Positions 49,100 through 49,941 of a DNA stretch of 49,941 nt are shown here, piece after piece. Location: assembly GCA_964494015.1 (NCBI GenBank), contig CAZBQC010000002.1, positions 1 through 49,941 on the forward strand, read 5' to 3'. The notes under the pieces are model-generated. The model saw only the letters and a program-made list of their open reading frames with translations, was not told the origin of the DNA and did not search any database. Source of the stretch: CAZBQC01 sp964494015 (lineage in GTDB: Bacteria > Bacillota_I > Bacilli_A > RF39 > UBA660). A program made the translations under genes and the position numbers. The stretch's first letter is position 1; each line of letters starts with the position of its first letter.

Positions 49100-49636
49100 A
49101 TGAGCCGTATAGGAAACAGAAAATTAATTATACCTGATGGAGTCACCGTTACTTTAGAAGGTAATCTTGTTACTGTTAAAGGACTAAAAGGTGAATTATC
49201 GACCACTTTAGATAAAGATATTACGATGAAGTTGGAAGATAAGACCATCAGTTTGACAAGAAATAATGAACTACTTGAAACTAGAGCTAAACATGGAACA
49301 ATGAATGCTAATATCAATAATATGATCAATGGTGTCAAGCATGGTTACAAGAAGGAATTAGAAATCGTCGGTGTAGGATATCGCTTTAATTTAAGAGGAG
49401 ATAAACTAGTAATTAGTGCTGGATACTCTCATCCAGTTGAAGTAATGATACCAAAAGACATCAAGATCGAAGTACCTAGTAATACGGAGTTAACCATCAG
49501 TGGAATTGACAAAGTATTAGTAGGTGAGTTTGCAGCACAAATTAGGGAAATTAGAAGACCAGAACCTTATAAAGGTAAAGGTATTCGTTATAAAGACGAA
49601 TATATTCGTCGTAAAGAAGGAAAGAAAGCTGCTTAA
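49100..49636 (+). CDS. rplF: 50S ribosomal protein L6
   Basis: A 178-residue two-domain protein with SRIGNRKLIIPDGVTVTLEGN, VGVGYRFNLRGDKLVISAGYSHPVE and the C-terminal RRPEPYKGKGIRYKDEYIRRKEGKKAA-type end (49555-49633). L6 lies near the factor-binding site. Standard length. Confidence 0.98.
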   Translation: MSRIGNRKLIIPDGVTVTLEGNLVTVKGLKGELSTTLDKDITMKLEDKTISLTRNNELLETRAKHGTMNANINNMINGVKHGYKKELEIVGVGYRFNLRGDKLVISAGYSHPVEVMIPKDIKIEVPSNTELTISGIDKVLVGEFAAQIREIRRPEPYKGKGIRYKDEYIRRKEGKKAA

Positions 49637-49660
49637 TAAGTAGAAGGGAGAAATTTACTT

Positions 49661-49941
49661 ATGATTAAAAAAATGACAAGAAACGACATGCGTAAAATTA
49701 GACATAGTCGTATTAGAAGTAAAATGTTTGGAACAAGCGAAGTACCAAGACTTAATGTTTATCGCTCAAACTTGGGAATTTATGCTCAAATTATCGATGA
49801 TGAAACTTCGACTACTTTAGCTAGTGCATCATCACTAGATAAGAGCTTGAAACTTAAGAATGGCAGTAATAAAGAAGCAGCATCAAAAGTTGGAGAAGCG
49901 ATTGCCAAAGCTGCTAAAAAAGCTAAAATTACCAAAGTTGT
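49661..49941 (+). CDS. rplR: 50S ribosomal protein L18 (3' end beyond window)
   Basis: Partial gene; 93 codons are visible and the frame is open at the window edge. It shows RNDMRKIRHSRIRSKMFG, VPRLNVYRSNLGIYAQIIDD and ASKVGEAIAKAAKKAKI, the L18 signatures for 5S rRNA binding. AAGGGAG lies 10 bases before ATG 49661; an in-frame ATG at 49673 is the alternative start. Confidence 0.95.
   Translation, partial: MIKKMTRNDMRKIRHSRIRSKMFGTSEVPRLNVYRSNLGIYAQIIDDETSTTLASASSLDKSLKLKNGSNKEAASKVGEAIAKAAKKAKITKV

Noticed and set aside
1..49941. Mycoplasma-type genetic code (TGA read as Trp)
   Set aside because: TGA closes genes at sensible places (for example dinB at 32461-32463), Trp is TGG in conserved motifs, and ribosomal protein frames need no TGA readthrough.
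1..49941. CRISPR arrays or Cas genes
   Set aside because: No regularly spaced repeats and no Cas-like protein were seen; the Abi_2/HEPN gene is the only defence-type family in the first 10 kb.

Overview
The window looks like the chromosome of a low-GC Gram-positive bacterium, probably an uncultured gut member of the Bacilli (Mollicutes-related or RF39-like; this placement is inference). Supporting signs are the very AT-rich sequence, strong AGGAGG-type ribosome binding sites, a zinc-type S14 (four-Cys) in a classical S10-spc operon, several peptidoglycan hydrolases, and use of the standard code: TGA ends genes such as the DNA polymerase IV gene, and tryptophan is TGG.

Layout. 1-7.3 kb is a housekeeping and cell-envelope block: an HExxH protein, CwlD-like amidase, Abi_2/HEPN protein, HtrA protease, an amidase with five LysM repeats, RsmI and a SleB-like hydrolase. 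At 7.35 kb a tRNA-Trp gene carries a small 2,072-bp insertion bounded by a perfect 47-bp direct repeat of the tRNA 3' half. It holds a NUDIX protein, a double-HTH regulator, a tiny secreted peptide gene and an acidic protein, and no integrase. 9.5-17.2 kb holds ordinary single genes: a deoxyribosyltransferase-like protein, a secreted NlpC/P60 protein, DUF2935, a uracil permease behind an attenuator-like leader, an AlkD-like protein and a methyltransferase.

17.27-25.3 kb is the first accessory cluster, read as one operon: a 32-residue Cys-containing precursor peptide, a read-through hairpin, an RRE/radical-SAM/SPASM maturase, a Cys-rich accessory protein, a second radical-SAM protein without SPASM cysteines, a TetM-like ribosome-protection GTPase, an M29 aminopeptidase, a GNAT acetyltransferase and a fold-type-I PLP enzyme. 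A MoaA-like radical-SAM gene and a nucleotidyltransferase follow. This looks like a RiPP (ribosomally made, modified peptide) pathway whose product, or an intermediate, may act on the ribosome.

27.3-33.6 kb contains an unexplained promoter-driven stretch, a phage-regulator-like gene, an intact IS3-family element with a programmed frameshift site, an amidase, TspO, DNA polymerase IV and an HD-type alarmone-hydrolase-like gene. 33.75-39.35 kb is the second accessory cluster: a fused GT2 glycosyltransferase-M29 aminopeptidase, two SPASM radical-SAM maturases, a P-loop protein and a 42-residue precursor ending in an HWSNGYN tail. Radical SAM plus GT2 plus peptidase plus tiny precursor recalls the logic of mycofactocin, with different parts. 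It is followed by a protein with a possible ADP-ribosyltransferase-like half and an HD half, and by a RimL-type acetyltransferase. Neither cluster encodes a recognisable exporter.

41.9 kb to the end is the S10-spc ribosomal protein operon, from rpsJ to a truncated rplR, with its own promoter and a structured leader. L3 (rplC) carries an unusual acidic tail.
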